64,000 nucleotides of DNA from Flavimobilis rhizosphaerae (GCF_014852685.1 NZ_JACZDF010000005.1:62001-126000), one strand, 5' to 3'. Shown: positions 47,949 through 57,401, counted from the first letter of the stretch. Notes: generated by a model not told the origin, from the letters alone. Translations and numbers: made by a program.

Positions 47949-50639
47949 GTGAACGACAACGTGCGACCCCGCCTGCTGCTCATCGACGGACACTCCATGG
48001 CGTTCCGCGCGTTCTTCGCGCTGCCCGCCGACAAGTTCACGACGTCGGGGGGCCAGCACACCAACGCGGTGCACGGCTTCGTGTCGATGCTCGCGAACCT
48101 CATCAAGAACGAGCAGCCCACGCATGTCGCGGTCGCGTTCGACGCAGGTTCGACGACGTTCCGCACGGAGCGCTTCCCGGAGTACAAGGGCGGCCGCGAC
48201 GCGACGCCCGAGCCCTTCAAGGGCCAGGTGCCGCTCATCCGTGAGGTGCTCGACGCTCTCCGGATCACGCACTACGAGCGCGAGATGATCGAGGCCGACG
48301 ACATCCTCGCGACGTGGTCGTCAGAGGCAGGCTCGCGCGGCTGGGAGGTCCTCGTGTGCTCGGGGGACCGCGACTCGCTGCAGTTCGTCACGGACACGGT
48401 GACGGTGCTCTACCCGGTCAAGGGCGTCTCGGAGCTTGCGCGCATGACACCTGACGCTGTCGAGGCGAAGTACGGGGTGCGTCCTGAGCGCTACCCGGAT
48501 CTCGCGGCGCTCGTGGGGGAGTCGGCGGACAACATCCCGGGGGTGCCGAAGGTCGGGCCGAAGACGGCCGCGAAGTGGCTCACGCAGTACGGCGACCTCG
48601 AGGGTGTCCTCGCGCACGCCGATGAGATCACGGGGGTCGCGGGCCAGAACCTGCGGGAGCACATCGACCAGGTCCGGCTCAACCGCGAGCTCAACCACCT
48701 CCTCACGGATCTCGACCTGCCGTACGCGCCCGAGGATCTCGAGGCGCGGCCGTGGGACCGCGAGGCGATGCACACGATCTTCGACGCGCTGCAGTTCCGG
48801 ACGCTGCGCGACCGCCTGCTCGCGATGATGCCGGCCGAGGAGCGGGGCGACGACGACGTCGTCGCGGGTCCTTCGCTGGAGCTCGACGCCGTCGCACCGG
48901 GCGGACTCGGTGCGTGGCTCGCCGCCCGCGGGGGGAAGCATCTCGGGCTCGAGGTGCGGGGCCGGGCGGTTCCGGGTTCGGGTGACGCGGACCTTCTGGC
49001 TCTCGGGGATGCGGACGGGCACGCGGTCGTCGTCGATCTCACGGAGATCGAGCCCGCCGATGACGCCGCGCTCGGTGCGTGGCTCGCGGACGAGGACGCA
49101 CCCAAGTTCGTTCACGGCGGCAAGGCTCGCTGGCACGAGCTGCAGGGGCGTGGCTACGCGCTTCGCGGGGTCACGCTCGACACCGAGCTCGCGGCGTACC
49201 TGTGCCACCCGGACCAGCGGACGTTCGACCTCGAGGACCTCACGATCCGCTCGCTCCACCGTGAGATCGGCGCGGCGTCGCCCGGGGGTACGCAGGGTTC
49301 GCTCGACCTCGATCTCGACGGCGACGGGGGAGAGCTCACGGTGCTTGCGGAGCGGGCATCGATCCTCGTGCCGCTCGGGGAGGCACTGGCCGACGACCTC
49401 GCGGACCGCAGCGCGACGAAGCTCCTCGAGCTTCTCGAACTGCCGCTGGCTGACGTCCTCGCGCGCATGGAGGACACGGGGATCGCGGTCGACGTCGACC
49501 TGCTCCGCGAGCTCGACGCGGAGTTCGGCGAGCAGGCACGGCACGCGGCCGAGGAGGCGTACGCGGTCATCGGGCGTGAGGTGAACCTCGGCTCGCCCAA
49601 GCAGCTCCAGGAGGTGCTCTTCGACCAGCTGGACATGCCGCGGACCAAGAAGATCAAGACGGGCTACACGACGGACGCGGCCGCGCTCACGGAGCTGTTC
49701 GCGAAGACGCAGCACCCGTTCCTCGAGCACCTGCTCGCGCACCGTGACGTGACGAAGCTGCGTCAGACGGTCGAGACTCTCCTGCGCTACGTCGGTCCTG
49801 ACGGTCGCATCCACACGACGTTCCAACAAACGGTAGCGGCCACGGGACGGCTGAGCTCGGCGGACCCCAACCTTCAGAACATCCCGATCCGCACGGCTGC
49901 CGGACGGCGCATCCGCCGCGCCTTCGTCGTGGGTGACGGCTACGAGACGCTGCTCACTGCGGACTACTCTCAGATCGAGATGCGCATCATGGCGCACCTG
50001 TCTGGCGACGAGGGACTCATCGAGGCGTTCCGGTCGGGTGAGGACCTCCACAACTACGTCGCGTCCCGAGTGTTCGGCGTCGCGACGACGGACGTGAGCC
50101 CTGCTCAGCGGTCGAAGATCAAGGCGATGAGCTACGGCCTCGCGTACGGGCTGTCAGCCTTCGGCCTCTCGAAGCAGCTCGGCATCGAGGTCGGCGAGGC
50201 GCAGAAGCTCATGGACGACTACTTCACGCGCTTCGGCGGCGTGAGGACGTACCTCCACGAGGTCGTCGAGGCTGCGCGTGCGACGGGCTACACCGAGACG
50301 ATCCTCGGGCGCCGGCGTTACCTGCCGGACCTCACGAGCGACAACCGTCAGCGGCGCGAGATCGCCGAGCGGGTCGCCCTCAACTCCCCGATCCAGGGGT
50401 CGGCTGCGGACATCATCAAGATCGCCATGCTCGAGGTGCGCAAGGAACTCGACGCGCGCGGGCTGCGCTCCCGCCTCCTCCTCCAGGTCCACGACGAGCT
50501 TGTCCTCGAGGTCGCGCCGGGCGAGTTCGAGGAGGTCGAGGCGCTCCTGCGTGCGGCGATGGGCGGCGCGGCGAAGCTCTCGGTGCCGCTCGACGTCTCC
50601 GTTGGCACGGGCCCGAACTGGCACGACGCGGGGCACTGA
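47949..50639 (+). CDS. polA: DNA polymerase I PolA
   Basis: An 896-residue repair and Okazaki-fragment polymerase. The 5'-nuclease domain (about 1-300) has LLLIDGHSMAFRAF, EADDILAT and CSGDRDSLQ with its metal acids. The central 3'-5' exonuclease-like domain lacks the catalytic acids (it reads LGLEVRG where a DxE would be), so no proofreading is expected, as in other actinobacteria. The polymerase domain carries motif A TADYSQIEMRIMAHLS, motif B RSKIKAMSYGLAYG and motif C LLQVHDELVLEV. GTG 47949 was chosen because TAGGTT lies 7 nt upstream and the protein then starts just before the first beta strand. Confidence 0.97.
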   Translation: MNDNVRPRLLLIDGHSMAFRAFFALPADKFTTSGGQHTNAVHGFVSMLANLIKNEQPTHVAVAFDAGSTTFRTERFPEYKGGRDATPEPFKGQVPLIREVLDALRITHYEREMIEADDILATWSSEAGSRGWEVLVCSGDRDSLQFVTDTVTVLYPVKGVSELARMTPDAVEAKYGVRPERYPDLAALVGESADNIPGVPKVGPKTAAKWLTQYGDLEGVLAHADEITGVAGQNLREHIDQVRLNRELNHLLTDLDLPYAPEDLEARPWDREAMHTIFDALQFRTLRDRLLAMMPAEERGDDDVVAGPSLELDAVAPGGLGAWLAARGGKHLGLEVRGRAVPGSGDADLLALGDADGHAVVVDLTEIEPADDAALGAWLADEDAPKFVHGGKARWHELQGRGYALRGVTLDTELAAYLCHPDQRTFDLEDLTIRSLHREIGAASPGGTQGSLDLDLDGDGGELTVLAERASILVPLGEALADDLADRSATKLLELLELPLADVLARMEDTGIAVDVDLLRELDAEFGEQARHAAEEAYAVIGREVNLGSPKQLQEVLFDQLDMPRTKKIKTGYTTDAAALTELFAKTQHPFLEHLLAHRDVTKLRQTVETLLRYVGPDGRIHTTFQQTVAATGRLSSADPNLQNIPIRTAAGRRIRRAFVVGDGYETLLTADYSQIEMRIMAHLSGDEGLIEAFRSGEDLHNYVASRVFGVATTDVSPAQRSKIKAMSYGLAYGLSAFGLSKQLGIEVGEAQKLMDDYFTRFGGVRTYLHEVVEAARATGYTETILGRRRYLPDLTSDNRQRREIAERVALNSPIQGSAADIIKIAMLEVRKELDARGLRSRLLLQVHDELVLEVAPGEFEEVEALLRAAMGGAAKLSVPLDVSVGTGPNWHDAGH

Positions 50640-50644
50640 TCCGG

Positions 50645-50674
50645 GCCGCGGTGCGCCGGGGGACGCACCGCGGC
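50645..50674. terminator. Terminator between polA and the methyltransferase gene
   Basis: A perfect 11-bp GC stem (50645-50655 with 50664-50674) with an 8-nt loop between convergent genes. Confidence 0.8.
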
Positions 50675-50714
50675 GCCGTTCCCGTCTGCGGGGCGGGCGT
50701 GCCGTCGTCCGGGC

Positions 50715-51497
50715 TCAGCGGCGGCGCGTGACGAAGATCGCGGTGCCGGGCAGCACCCTGCCGCGCACCGGGCTCCAGCCGCCCCACGCGCGGTTGTGGC
50801 CGGCGGGCCACTCGGGCTCGACGATGTCGAGGAGCTCGAACCCCGCGGCGACGAGGTCCCGGACGTGGTCGCCGACGGTCCGGTGGTACTCGACGTACGT
50901 GACGCGGCCGGCGTCGTCGCGCTCGGCGTAGGGCGTCCGGTCGAAGTACGAGGACGTTGCGGTGAGCCCGCGTTCCGAGGGGTCGTCGGGGAAGGCCCAG
51001 CGGACGGGGTGCGTGACGGAGAAGACCCAGCGCCCGCCCGGACGGAGGACGCGGGCGGCCTCGGCGTGGACGGTGCGGGCATCGGGCACGAACGGGATCG
51101 CGCCGTACGCGGTGAAGACCGCGTCGAAGCTGGCGTCCGCGAACGGGAGCGCGCGGGCGTCGGCCTGGACGAGCGGGGGCGTCCCTGGCAGCGTGCGGAG
51201 GGCAGCGAGCATCCCGCCGGACAGGTCGGTGGCGACGGTGCGCGCCCCGTGTGCGCGGAGCCACCGGGAGCACTGCGCGGCGCCGGCCCCGATCTCGAGG
51301 ACGTCCGTCCCGGCGACGTCTCCGAGCAGGTGGGCGTCCGCCTCGCGCAGTCCCTCGGGGCACCAGCAGAAGTCGCCGTGGCCGAGAAACTCCCCGTGCT
51401 CGTCGAGGTACTCGGCGGCGTTCTCGTCCCACCAGCTGCGGCCCGCAGGGCCGGCGGACTCGGGCGGGACGTCCTGGTATCCGGCACGCTGCTGCAT
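50715..51497 (-). CDS. Class I SAM-dependent methyltransferase
   Basis: A 260-residue protein with the Methyltransf_11 pattern: motif I VLEIGAGAAQCSRWL, motif II TVATDLSGGML, motif III ADARALPFADASFDAVF and AARVLRPGGRWVFSV. An aromatic-rich N-terminal part (SWWDENAAEYLDEHGEFLG) may form a substrate cap. The substrate could be a small molecule, as nothing suggests RNA or protein. The ATG at 51497 follows a GACGAT box at 6 nt. It is divergent from pfkA. Confidence 0.87.
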   Translation of the reverse strand: MQQRAGYQDVPPESAGPAGRSWWDENAAEYLDEHGEFLGHGDFCWCPEGLREADAHLLGDVAGTDVLEIGAGAAQCSRWLRAHGARTVATDLSGGMLAALRTLPGTPPLVQADARALPFADASFDAVFTAYGAIPFVPDARTVHAEAARVLRPGGRWVFSVTHPVRWAFPDDPSERGLTATSSYFDRTPYAERDDAGRVTYVEYHRTVGDHVRDLVAAGFELLDIVEPEWPAGHNRAWGGWSPVRGRVLPGTAIFVTRRR

Positions 51498-51657
51498 CTG
51501 CCTATCGTCCCACGGTGCGGGACACGCGCCCGGGAAGGACCTTCGGCACCGGAAATCGGTCTCCGTCGTGAGATAAGTTGGAGGTACGAACGGCGTGAGG
51601 ACGCGACCCGGCGTCTGCCCGGTCGTGCTCGCGCACTACGCGAGGGAGCTTTCTCTG

Positions 51658-52683
51658 ATGCGCATCGGCCTTCTCACGGGCGGCGGCGACTGCCCGGGTC
51701 TCAACGCGGCGATCCGGGCGATCGTCAAGCAGGGGCTCGGGGAGTACGGGCACCAGATCATCGGGTTCCGCAACGGGTGGAAGGGCGTCGTCGACGGCGA
51801 CATCCAGCCGCTCGAGCGCCAGCACATCCGCAACGTCCTCTCGATGGGCGGCACCCTGCTCTCGACCGCGCGGTTCCACCCGCGCGAGGAGGACGGGTCG
51901 ATGGACGCGGTCCTCCAGACGCTCGAGGCCGAGAAGATCGAGGCACTCATCTGTATCGGCGGCGACGGCACGCTCCACGCGGCGAGCAAGGTTGCGGATG
52001 CCGGCGTGAAGATCGTCGCGATCCCCAAGACGATCGACAACGATGTCGCGGGGACCGACCTCTCGATCGGCTTCCACACCGCGGTGAACATCGCGACGGA
52101 GGCGATCGACCGGATCCACACGACAGCGGAGTCCCACAACCGCGTCATGGTCGTCGAGGTCATGGGGCGTCACGCCGGCTGGATCGCGGTGAACTCCGGC
52201 ATCGCCGGTGGCGCCGAGATCGTCCTGGCTCCCGAGGAGCCGTTCGACATGGACCGTGTCGTGAAGTTCCTCCAGCACCGCCACAAGGCACACGCGAACT
52301 TCTCGATCGTCGTCGTCGCGGAGGGCGCCCACGCGAGGCAGGGCTCGTCGATGGAGTACGAGGTCCAGCTCGGCAAGTACGGCGAGATCGTCGCGGGCGC
52401 GATCGGCGAGCGGGTCGCGGCGGAGATCCAGGCGCGGACGGGCTTCGACACCCGCCTCACGGTGCTCGGGCATGTCCAGCGCGGCGGGACGCCGACGCCG
52501 ACGGACCGCATCCTCGGTTCGCGCTTCGGTGTGGCCGCGGTCGACGCGATCACGGCGGGGGAGACCAACGTCATGACGGCGCTCCAGGGCGAGGACATCG
52601 TCCTCGTGCCGCTCCCCGAGATCGCGGGCCGCGTCAAGCAGGTTCCCGACGACCTCCTGCGCGTCGCCCGGGTCCTCGCCTGA
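51658..52683 (+). CDS. pfkA: 6-phosphofructokinase (ATP- or PPi-dependent, mixed-type group III)
   Basis: A 341-residue glycolytic phosphofructokinase. GGGDCPGLN (residues 8-16) binds the phosphoryl donor, GGDGT is at 101-105, PKTIDND at 123-129 with catalytic Asp127, and MGR follows. At the two donor-determining positions it has Gly104 (ATP-type) with Lys124 (PPi-type). This is the pattern of the actinobacterial mixed group, in which both ATP- and PPi-using enzymes are known, so the donor cannot be assigned. ATG 51658 is preceded by GAGGGAGC. The leader upstream is about 60 nt or more, with a possible -10 near 51577. Confidence 0.94.
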   Translation: MRIGLLTGGGDCPGLNAAIRAIVKQGLGEYGHQIIGFRNGWKGVVDGDIQPLERQHIRNVLSMGGTLLSTARFHPREEDGSMDAVLQTLEAEKIEALICIGGDGTLHAASKVADAGVKIVAIPKTIDNDVAGTDLSIGFHTAVNIATEAIDRIHTTAESHNRVMVVEVMGRHAGWIAVNSGIAGGAEIVLAPEEPFDMDRVVKFLQHRHKAHANFSIVVVAEGAHARQGSSMEYEVQLGKYGEIVAGAIGERVAAEIQARTGFDTRLTVLGHVQRGGTPTPTDRILGSRFGVAAVDAITAGETNVMTALQGEDIVLVPLPEIAGRVKQVPDDLLRVARVLA

Positions 52684-52692
52684 GGTCGACCT

Positions 52693-52728
52693 CGACGCCC
52701 CTCCCGACGTACGTCGGGAGGGGCGTCG
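52693..52728 (+). terminator. Terminator after pfkA
   Basis: A perfect 36-nt palindrome (18-bp stem if fully extended) followed by TTGCGT, 9 nt past the stop. Confidence 0.88.
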
Positions 52729-52748
52729 TTGCGTGTGCGGACAAGTGG

Positions 52749-52754
52749 TAGTGT
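52749..52754 (+). promoter_or_regulatory. -10 box of rpsA
   Basis: TAGTGT in an AT-richer patch, 109 nt before the rpsA ATG. The leader may hold regulatory structure, as S1 messages often do, but none was recognised. Confidence 0.45.
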
Positions 52755-52863
52755 TGACGCGGTCTCTCGTGGGTGAGCCATGTCCTCCGTGAGGAGCGAC
52801 GGGTCCGCGGGAGGCACACATCCATCCGTACTACTTCCTGTCCGCATCGGAGCACCTGACTCA

Positions 52864-54327
52864 ATGACCACCCCCACCACGAAGCAGATCGCTGTCAACG
52901 ACATCGGCTCTGCCGAGGACTTCCTCGCTGCCGTCGACGCCACCATCAAGTACTTCAACGATGGCGACATCGTCGAGGGCACCATCGTCAAGGTCGACCG
53001 CGACGAGGTCCTTCTCGACATCGGCTACAAGACCGAGGGTGTCATCCCCTCGCGTGAGCTCTCCATCAAGCACGACGTCGACCCGGGCGAGGTCGTCCAG
53101 GTGGGTGACGCAGTCGAGGCGCTCGTTCTCCAGAAGGAGGACAAGGAGGGTCGCCTCATCCTGTCCAAGAAGCGCGCCCAGTACGAGCGCGCGTGGGGCA
53201 CGATCGAGAAGGTCAAGGAGGAGGACGGCGTCGTCACCGGCACCGTCATCGAGGTCGTCAAGGGTGGCCTCATCCTCGACATCGGCCTCCGTGGCTTCCT
53301 CCCGGCGTCGCTCGTCGAGATGCGTCGCGTCCGCGACCTCCAGCCGTACGTCGGCAAGGAGATCGAGGCGAAGATCATCGAGCTCGACAAGAACCGCAAC
53401 AACGTCGTCCTCTCGCGCCGTGCGTGGCTCGAGCAGACGCAGTCCGAGGTGCGCTCGACCTTCCTGCAGACCCTGCAGAAGGGCCAGGTCCGCCCCGGTG
53501 TGGTCTCGTCGATCGTCAACTTTGGTGCGTTCGTGGACCTCGGCGGCGTCGACGGTCTCGTCCACGTCTCCGAGCTCTCGTGGAAGCACATCGACCACCC
53601 GTCCGAGGTCGTCGAGGTCGGCCAGGAGGTCACCGTCGAGGTTCTCGACGTCGACTTCGACCGCGAGCGTGTCTCGCTGTCGCTCAAGGCGACGCAGGAG
53701 GACCCGTGGCAGGCGTTCGCCCGGACCCACGCCATCGGCCAGGTCGTCCCGGGTAAGGTCACCAAGCTCGTCCCGTTCGGTGCGTTCGTGCGCGTCGAGG
53801 ACGGCATCGAGGGCCTCGTCCACATCTCGGAGCTCGCGCAGCGTCACGTCGAGCTGCCGGAGCAGGTCGTCCAGGTCGGCGACTCGGCGTTCGTCAAGGT
53901 CATCGACATCGACCTCGAGCGCCGCCGCATCTCGCTCTCGCTCAAGCAGGCCAACGAGGGTGTGGACCCGGAGTCCGAGGACTTCGACCCCGCGCTCTAC
54001 GGCATGGCTGCCGAGTACGACGAGCAGGGCAACTACAAGTTCCCCGAGGGCTTCGACCCCGAGACGCAGGAGTGGCTCGAGGGCTTCGAGGCGCAGCGTG
54101 AGACCTGGGAGGCGCAGTACGCCCAGGCCCACGAGCGCTGGGAGGCGCACCGCAAGCAGGTCGCGGACGCCATCACGGCGGACGCCGAGGCTGCGGCCGG
54201 TGGCAGCAGCTCGTCCGAGTCGGCTCCGTCGACCTACTCCTCGGCTCCTGCCCAGGAGGAGACTGCGGGTACGCTCGCGTCCGACGAGGCTCTCGCCGCT
54301 CTGCGCGAGAAGCTCACGGGCAACTGA
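52864..54327 (+). CDS. rpsA: 30S ribosomal protein S1
   Basis: A 487-residue RNA-binding protein that helps mRNA dock to the 30S subunit. Four S1 domains are visible at about residues 36-105 (GDIVEGTIVKVDRDEVLLDIG), 123-188, 209-277 (RPGVVSSIVNFGAFVDLGG) and 294-363 (VPGKVTKLVPFGAFVRV), each with an OB-fold pattern, followed by an acidic, Ser/Ala-rich tail. The four-domain form is usual for actinobacteria, where S1 is also discussed as a trans-translation factor. ATG 52864 is chosen by homology, with GGAG upstream. It is followed by a hairpin terminator and a palindrome-rich gap. Confidence 0.96.
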   Translation: MTTPTTKQIAVNDIGSAEDFLAAVDATIKYFNDGDIVEGTIVKVDRDEVLLDIGYKTEGVIPSRELSIKHDVDPGEVVQVGDAVEALVLQKEDKEGRLILSKKRAQYERAWGTIEKVKEEDGVVTGTVIEVVKGGLILDIGLRGFLPASLVEMRRVRDLQPYVGKEIEAKIIELDKNRNNVVLSRRAWLEQTQSEVRSTFLQTLQKGQVRPGVVSSIVNFGAFVDLGGVDGLVHVSELSWKHIDHPSEVVEVGQEVTVEVLDVDFDRERVSLSLKATQEDPWQAFARTHAIGQVVPGKVTKLVPFGAFVRVEDGIEGLVHISELAQRHVELPEQVVQVGDSAFVKVIDIDLERRRISLSLKQANEGVDPESEDFDPALYGMAAEYDEQGNYKFPEGFDPETQEWLEGFEAQRETWEAQYAQAHERWEAHRKQVADAITADAEAAAGGSSSSESAPSTYSSAPAQEETAGTLASDEALAALREKLTGN

Positions 54328-54353
54328 TCGAGCACCGTCCCTGACGGTCTTGA

Positions 54354-54389
54354 GGAGGCCGGTCACCGCTCATGCGGTGGCCGGCCTCC
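54354..54389 (+). terminator. Terminator after rpsA
   Basis: A 16-bp stem with one G-U pair (54354-54369 with 54374-54389) around TCAT, 26 nt past the stop. Confidence 0.8.
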
Positions 54390-54684
54390 GGCGTTCCCGG
54401 GGCGGCCCGGGCCGAGCGCGCGCGAGGCTCCGCAGGCGGATCCCGGTGGGTGCCCGCAGATGCGGGGGTGCGCGGCCCTGTGCGCGCAGGTGCGCGCGTG
54501 TGGTGCGACCACGCACTCAACCGGGGTTCGCGGCGTCAATGCTGCGGTGATTGCGTGCCTGCACTCGTTGACGGTGCTGGCACGCATGAACCGTGACGCG
54601 TGCGACGGCCCGCGCGCGGTCCCTTGCGTGCACGCACCCTCGCGGGTTGCTGTGACGCAAGGAAATTGGCGCGCAGGCTGGAGC
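54390..54684. repeat. Palindrome-rich non-coding segment between rpsA and the ABC gene
   Basis: The 295 nt carry no supported gene. They hold several TGCGTGC-type elements: a 13-bp imperfect hairpin (54552-54564 with 54574-54586, one mismatch, 9-nt loop), the perfect 12-bp palindrome TGCGTGCACGCA at 54625-54636, and CCTTGCGT/ACGCAAGG (54622-54629 with 54655-54662). Both neighbours end here, so it is not a promoter region for either. It may be a repeat element, a small RNA gene or a protein-binding array. Confidence 0.5.
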
Positions 54685-56586
54685 TCAGGCGTCCGCGTCG
54701 TCGAGACCCGTGGCGAGCTGGGTCTCGTAGAGGTCCGCGTAGAGGCCGCCCTGGGCGAGCAGCTCCGCGTGGGTGCCGTGCGCGACGATCCGTCCGGAAT
54801 CGACGACGAGGATCGCATCGGCGTTACGCACCGTCGAGAGCCGGTGGGCGATGACGAGCGCCGTGCGGCCTTCGAGGGCCCGGTCGAACGCACGCTGGAC
54901 GGCGGCCTCGGACTCCGAGTCGAGGTGCGCGGTCGCCTCGTCGAGGATGACGACGGCCGGTGCCTTGAGGAGCAGGCGGGCGATCGCGAGGCGCTGCCGC
55001 TCACCACCGGAGAGCCGGTAACCACGATCACCGACGACGGTGTCGATGCCGTCGGGAAGGGACTCGACGAGATCGAGGACGTGCGCTGCCCGCAGCGCCT
55101 CGAGGATCTCGTCGTCAGTCGCTCCGGGCTTGGCGTAGCGGAGGTTGCCGGCGATCGAGTCGTGGAACATGTGGGAGTCCTGGGGGACCGTGCCGACGGC
55201 TGCGCGCAGGGAGGCGAGGGAGACGTCGCGCAGGTCCTCGCCGGCGATCCGCACCGTGCCGTCCGTCGGGTCATACATGCGTGTGACGAGATGCGTGAGC
55301 GTCGTCTTGCCTGCGCCGGACGGCCCGACGATCGCGACCGTCTGGCCGGGCTCGACGCGGAACGTCACGCCGGTGAGCGTGTCTGCCTCCGGGTCGTTCG
55401 TGAGTGACGCGACCGACTCGAGGGACGCGAGCGACACCTCGGATGCCGCAGGGTAGCGGAACGTCACCTTGTCGAGTTCGACCGAGGCACCGCGGGCGAT
55501 GATCGCGGGGGAGAGATCGCGGGCTTCGTCGGCGTCGCGGACGCTCGGCTCGAGGTCGAGGACCTCGAGGACCCGCTCGAAGCTCACGAGCGCGGTGAGG
55601 ACGTCGACCTGGACGTTGGACAGTGACGTGAGCGGTCCGTAGAGGCGTGTGAGGTAGCTCGTGAGCGCGACGAGGACACCGATCGTCAGCGAACCGCTGA
55701 TCGTCGCGAGGCCGCCGAGCGCGTAGACGACCGCGACGGCGACGGCCGCGACCGTGACGAGGGAGACGCGGAAGACCGTGTTGTACATCGCGAGGCGGAC
55801 CCCGATGTCCCGGACGCGTGCCGCCTGGGTGCGGTACATCAGGGACTCGTCCTCGGGCCGGCCGTAGATCTTCGCGAGCTGCGCGCCCGCGACGTTGAAC
55901 CGCTCCGTCATGGTCTGCGCGGCGTCGGCGTTCAGACCGTACGCTTCGCGCGTCACCCGGGCGATGCGCGGTCCGATCCACCGTGCCGGGACGATGAACG
56001 CAGGCACGAGCGCGAGCGACACGAGGGTCAGCTGCCACGACATGGTGAACATCGCGGCGAGGACGAACACGACGGTGAGCACGTTCGAGACGACGTTCTG
56101 GAGGGTTGACGTGAACGCCTGCTGGGCGCCGAGGACGTCACCGTTGAGCCGCTGCACGAGCGCGCCGGTCCGTGCCCGGGAGAAGAAAGCGAGGGGCATC
56201 GACTGGACGTGGTCGAAGACGGAGGTGCGCAGGTCGAGGATGAGACCCTCGCCGATGCTCGCCGACAGCCACCGCTGCACGAGCACGAGAGCCCCGGACG
56301 TGAGGGAGACCACCCCGACCGCAACCGAGAACCAGATGACGAGGTCACGGCGACCCGCGGAGATACCGTCGTCGATGATCGCTCGGTACAGCAGAGGGGT
56401 CACCGCGCCGAGTGCAGCGTCGACAGCGATGATCGCGAGGAACGCGGAGAGCCGACCGCGGTACGGACGAGCGAACTCGAGGACGCGCCGGATCGTGCCG
56501 CTGCGCAGTCTCGTGCCGCGTACCGAGGCGTCCTGCCGGAACGACCTGAACTGACCGCCACCCATCCCGGGGTGCATCCCTGACAT
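54685..56586 (-). CDS. ABC exporter, homodimeric type (ATP-binding/permease)
   Basis: A 633-residue exporter half with six membrane segments (about 40-320) and a complete nucleotide-binding domain: Walker A GPSGAGKTT, Q-loop VPQDSHMFHDS, signature LSGGERQR, Walker B VVILDEATAHLD and switch His in VIAHRLS. All sites are canonical, so it probably works as a homodimer, unlike the pair at 25985-29673. A Met/Gly-rich head (MSGMHPGMGGGQFRSF) precedes the first segment. The ATG at 56586 was chosen because GGAGG lies 4-8 nt upstream. The cargo is unknown. It is divergent from coaE. Confidence 0.93.
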   Translation of the reverse strand: MSGMHPGMGGGQFRSFRQDASVRGTRLRSGTIRRVLEFARPYRGRLSAFLAIIAVDAALGAVTPLLYRAIIDDGISAGRRDLVIWFSVAVGVVSLTSGALVLVQRWLSASIGEGLILDLRTSVFDHVQSMPLAFFSRARTGALVQRLNGDVLGAQQAFTSTLQNVVSNVLTVVFVLAAMFTMSWQLTLVSLALVPAFIVPARWIGPRIARVTREAYGLNADAAQTMTERFNVAGAQLAKIYGRPEDESLMYRTQAARVRDIGVRLAMYNTVFRVSLVTVAAVAVAVVYALGGLATISGSLTIGVLVALTSYLTRLYGPLTSLSNVQVDVLTALVSFERVLEVLDLEPSVRDADEARDLSPAIIARGASVELDKVTFRYPAASEVSLASLESVASLTNDPEADTLTGVTFRVEPGQTVAIVGPSGAGKTTLTHLVTRMYDPTDGTVRIAGEDLRDVSLASLRAAVGTVPQDSHMFHDSIAGNLRYAKPGATDDEILEALRAAHVLDLVESLPDGIDTVVGDRGYRLSGGERQRLAIARLLLKAPAVVILDEATAHLDSESEAAVQRAFDRALEGRTALVIAHRLSTVRNADAILVVDSGRIVAHGTHAELLAQGGLYADLYETQLATGLDDADA

Positions 56587-56628
56587 CGTTCCTCCACTCC
56601 GCGAGGAGGCGACCACCCCCGTCCTCAG

Positions 56629-56634
56629 ACCCTA
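56629..56634 (-). promoter_or_regulatory. -10 box of the homodimeric ABC exporter gene
   Basis: TAGGGT on the minus strand. The predicted leader is about 37 nt and contains the GGAGG site. Confidence 0.45.
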
Positions 56635-56704
56635 GCCCCCGCGCGACGCTGCTCAGGTGCACCGGCCTGTTGCTGTGCTGAGACGTCGGGGGCAGGATGT
56701 GGAC

Positions 56705-57325
56705 ATGACTCGCATCGGACTGACGGGTGGGATCGCCGCGGGCAAGTCGGTGGTCGCCTCCCGCCTGCGCGAGCTGGGTGCGGTTGTCGTCGACCATGAC
56801 GTCATCGCGCGTCAGGTCGTCGCCCCGGGCACGGTCGGGCTCGGCACCGTCATTGATCGCTTCGGCGACGGCGTGCTCGACGAGGACGGCGCGCTCGACC
56901 GTGTGGCTCTCGGGCACATCGTCTTCAACGACCCGCAGGCTCGGTCCGATCTTGAGGCGATCCTCCACCCGCAGATCGCGCGCGTCGCAGCCGAGGAGGA
57001 GGCGCGGGCGGTCGCCGCCGATCCGAGGGCCGTCATCGTGCACGACGTCCCGCTGCTCGTCGAGACGGGGCAGTCCGACGACTTCCATGTGCTCGTCGTC
57101 GTCCACGCACCCGCCGATCTCCGCATCGCGCGACTCGTCGAAACTCGTGGGGCGACCCTGCCGGAGGCGCGCCGGCGCCTCGCGGCGCAGGCGAGCGACG
57201 AAGAACGGCTCGCCGCGGCCGACGTCGTTCTCGACGGGACGGGAGACATCGAGCACCTGCGGGAGCAGGTGGACGAGCTCTGGCGGCGACTCCACGAGCA
57301 GGTGACCCAGGAGCAGGACGCCTGA
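56705..57325 (+). CDS. coaE: Dephospho-CoA kinase CoaE
   Basis: A 206-residue P-loop kinase that adds the 3'-phosphate in the last step of coenzyme A synthesis. GLTGGIAAGKS (residues 5-15) is the P-loop, VVDHDVIARQVV carries the substrate Asp, and VHDVPLLVETGQSDDFHVLVVV and the arginine-containing lid (EARRRLAAQASDEER) follow. It is the single-domain form, without the extra C-terminal domain found in mycobacteria. ATG 56705 is chosen by homology, with a CAGGAT box 6 nt upstream. It follows rpsA and an exporter gene, an order also seen in other actinobacteria. Confidence 0.96.
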   Translation: MTRIGLTGGIAAGKSVVASRLRELGAVVVDHDVIARQVVAPGTVGLGTVIDRFGDGVLDEDGALDRVALGHIVFNDPQARSDLEAILHPQIARVAAEEEARAVAADPRAVIVHDVPLLVETGQSDDFHVLVVVHAPADLRIARLVETRGATLPEARRRLAAQASDEERLAAADVVLDGTGDIEHLREQVDELWRRLHEQVTQEQDA

Positions 57326-57344
57326 CGGTCACGCACGACGCCTG

Positions 57345-57375
57345 AGGGGCACCGACCGTGGTGATCGGTGCCCCT
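57345..57375. terminator. Bidirectional terminator between coaE and the surface-protein gene
   Basis: A perfect 11-bp stem (57345-57355 with 57365-57375) with a 9-nt loop between convergent genes. Confidence 0.75.
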
Positions 57376-57401
57376 AGGCATGTTGTGCTCGAGCGGTGCG
57401 G

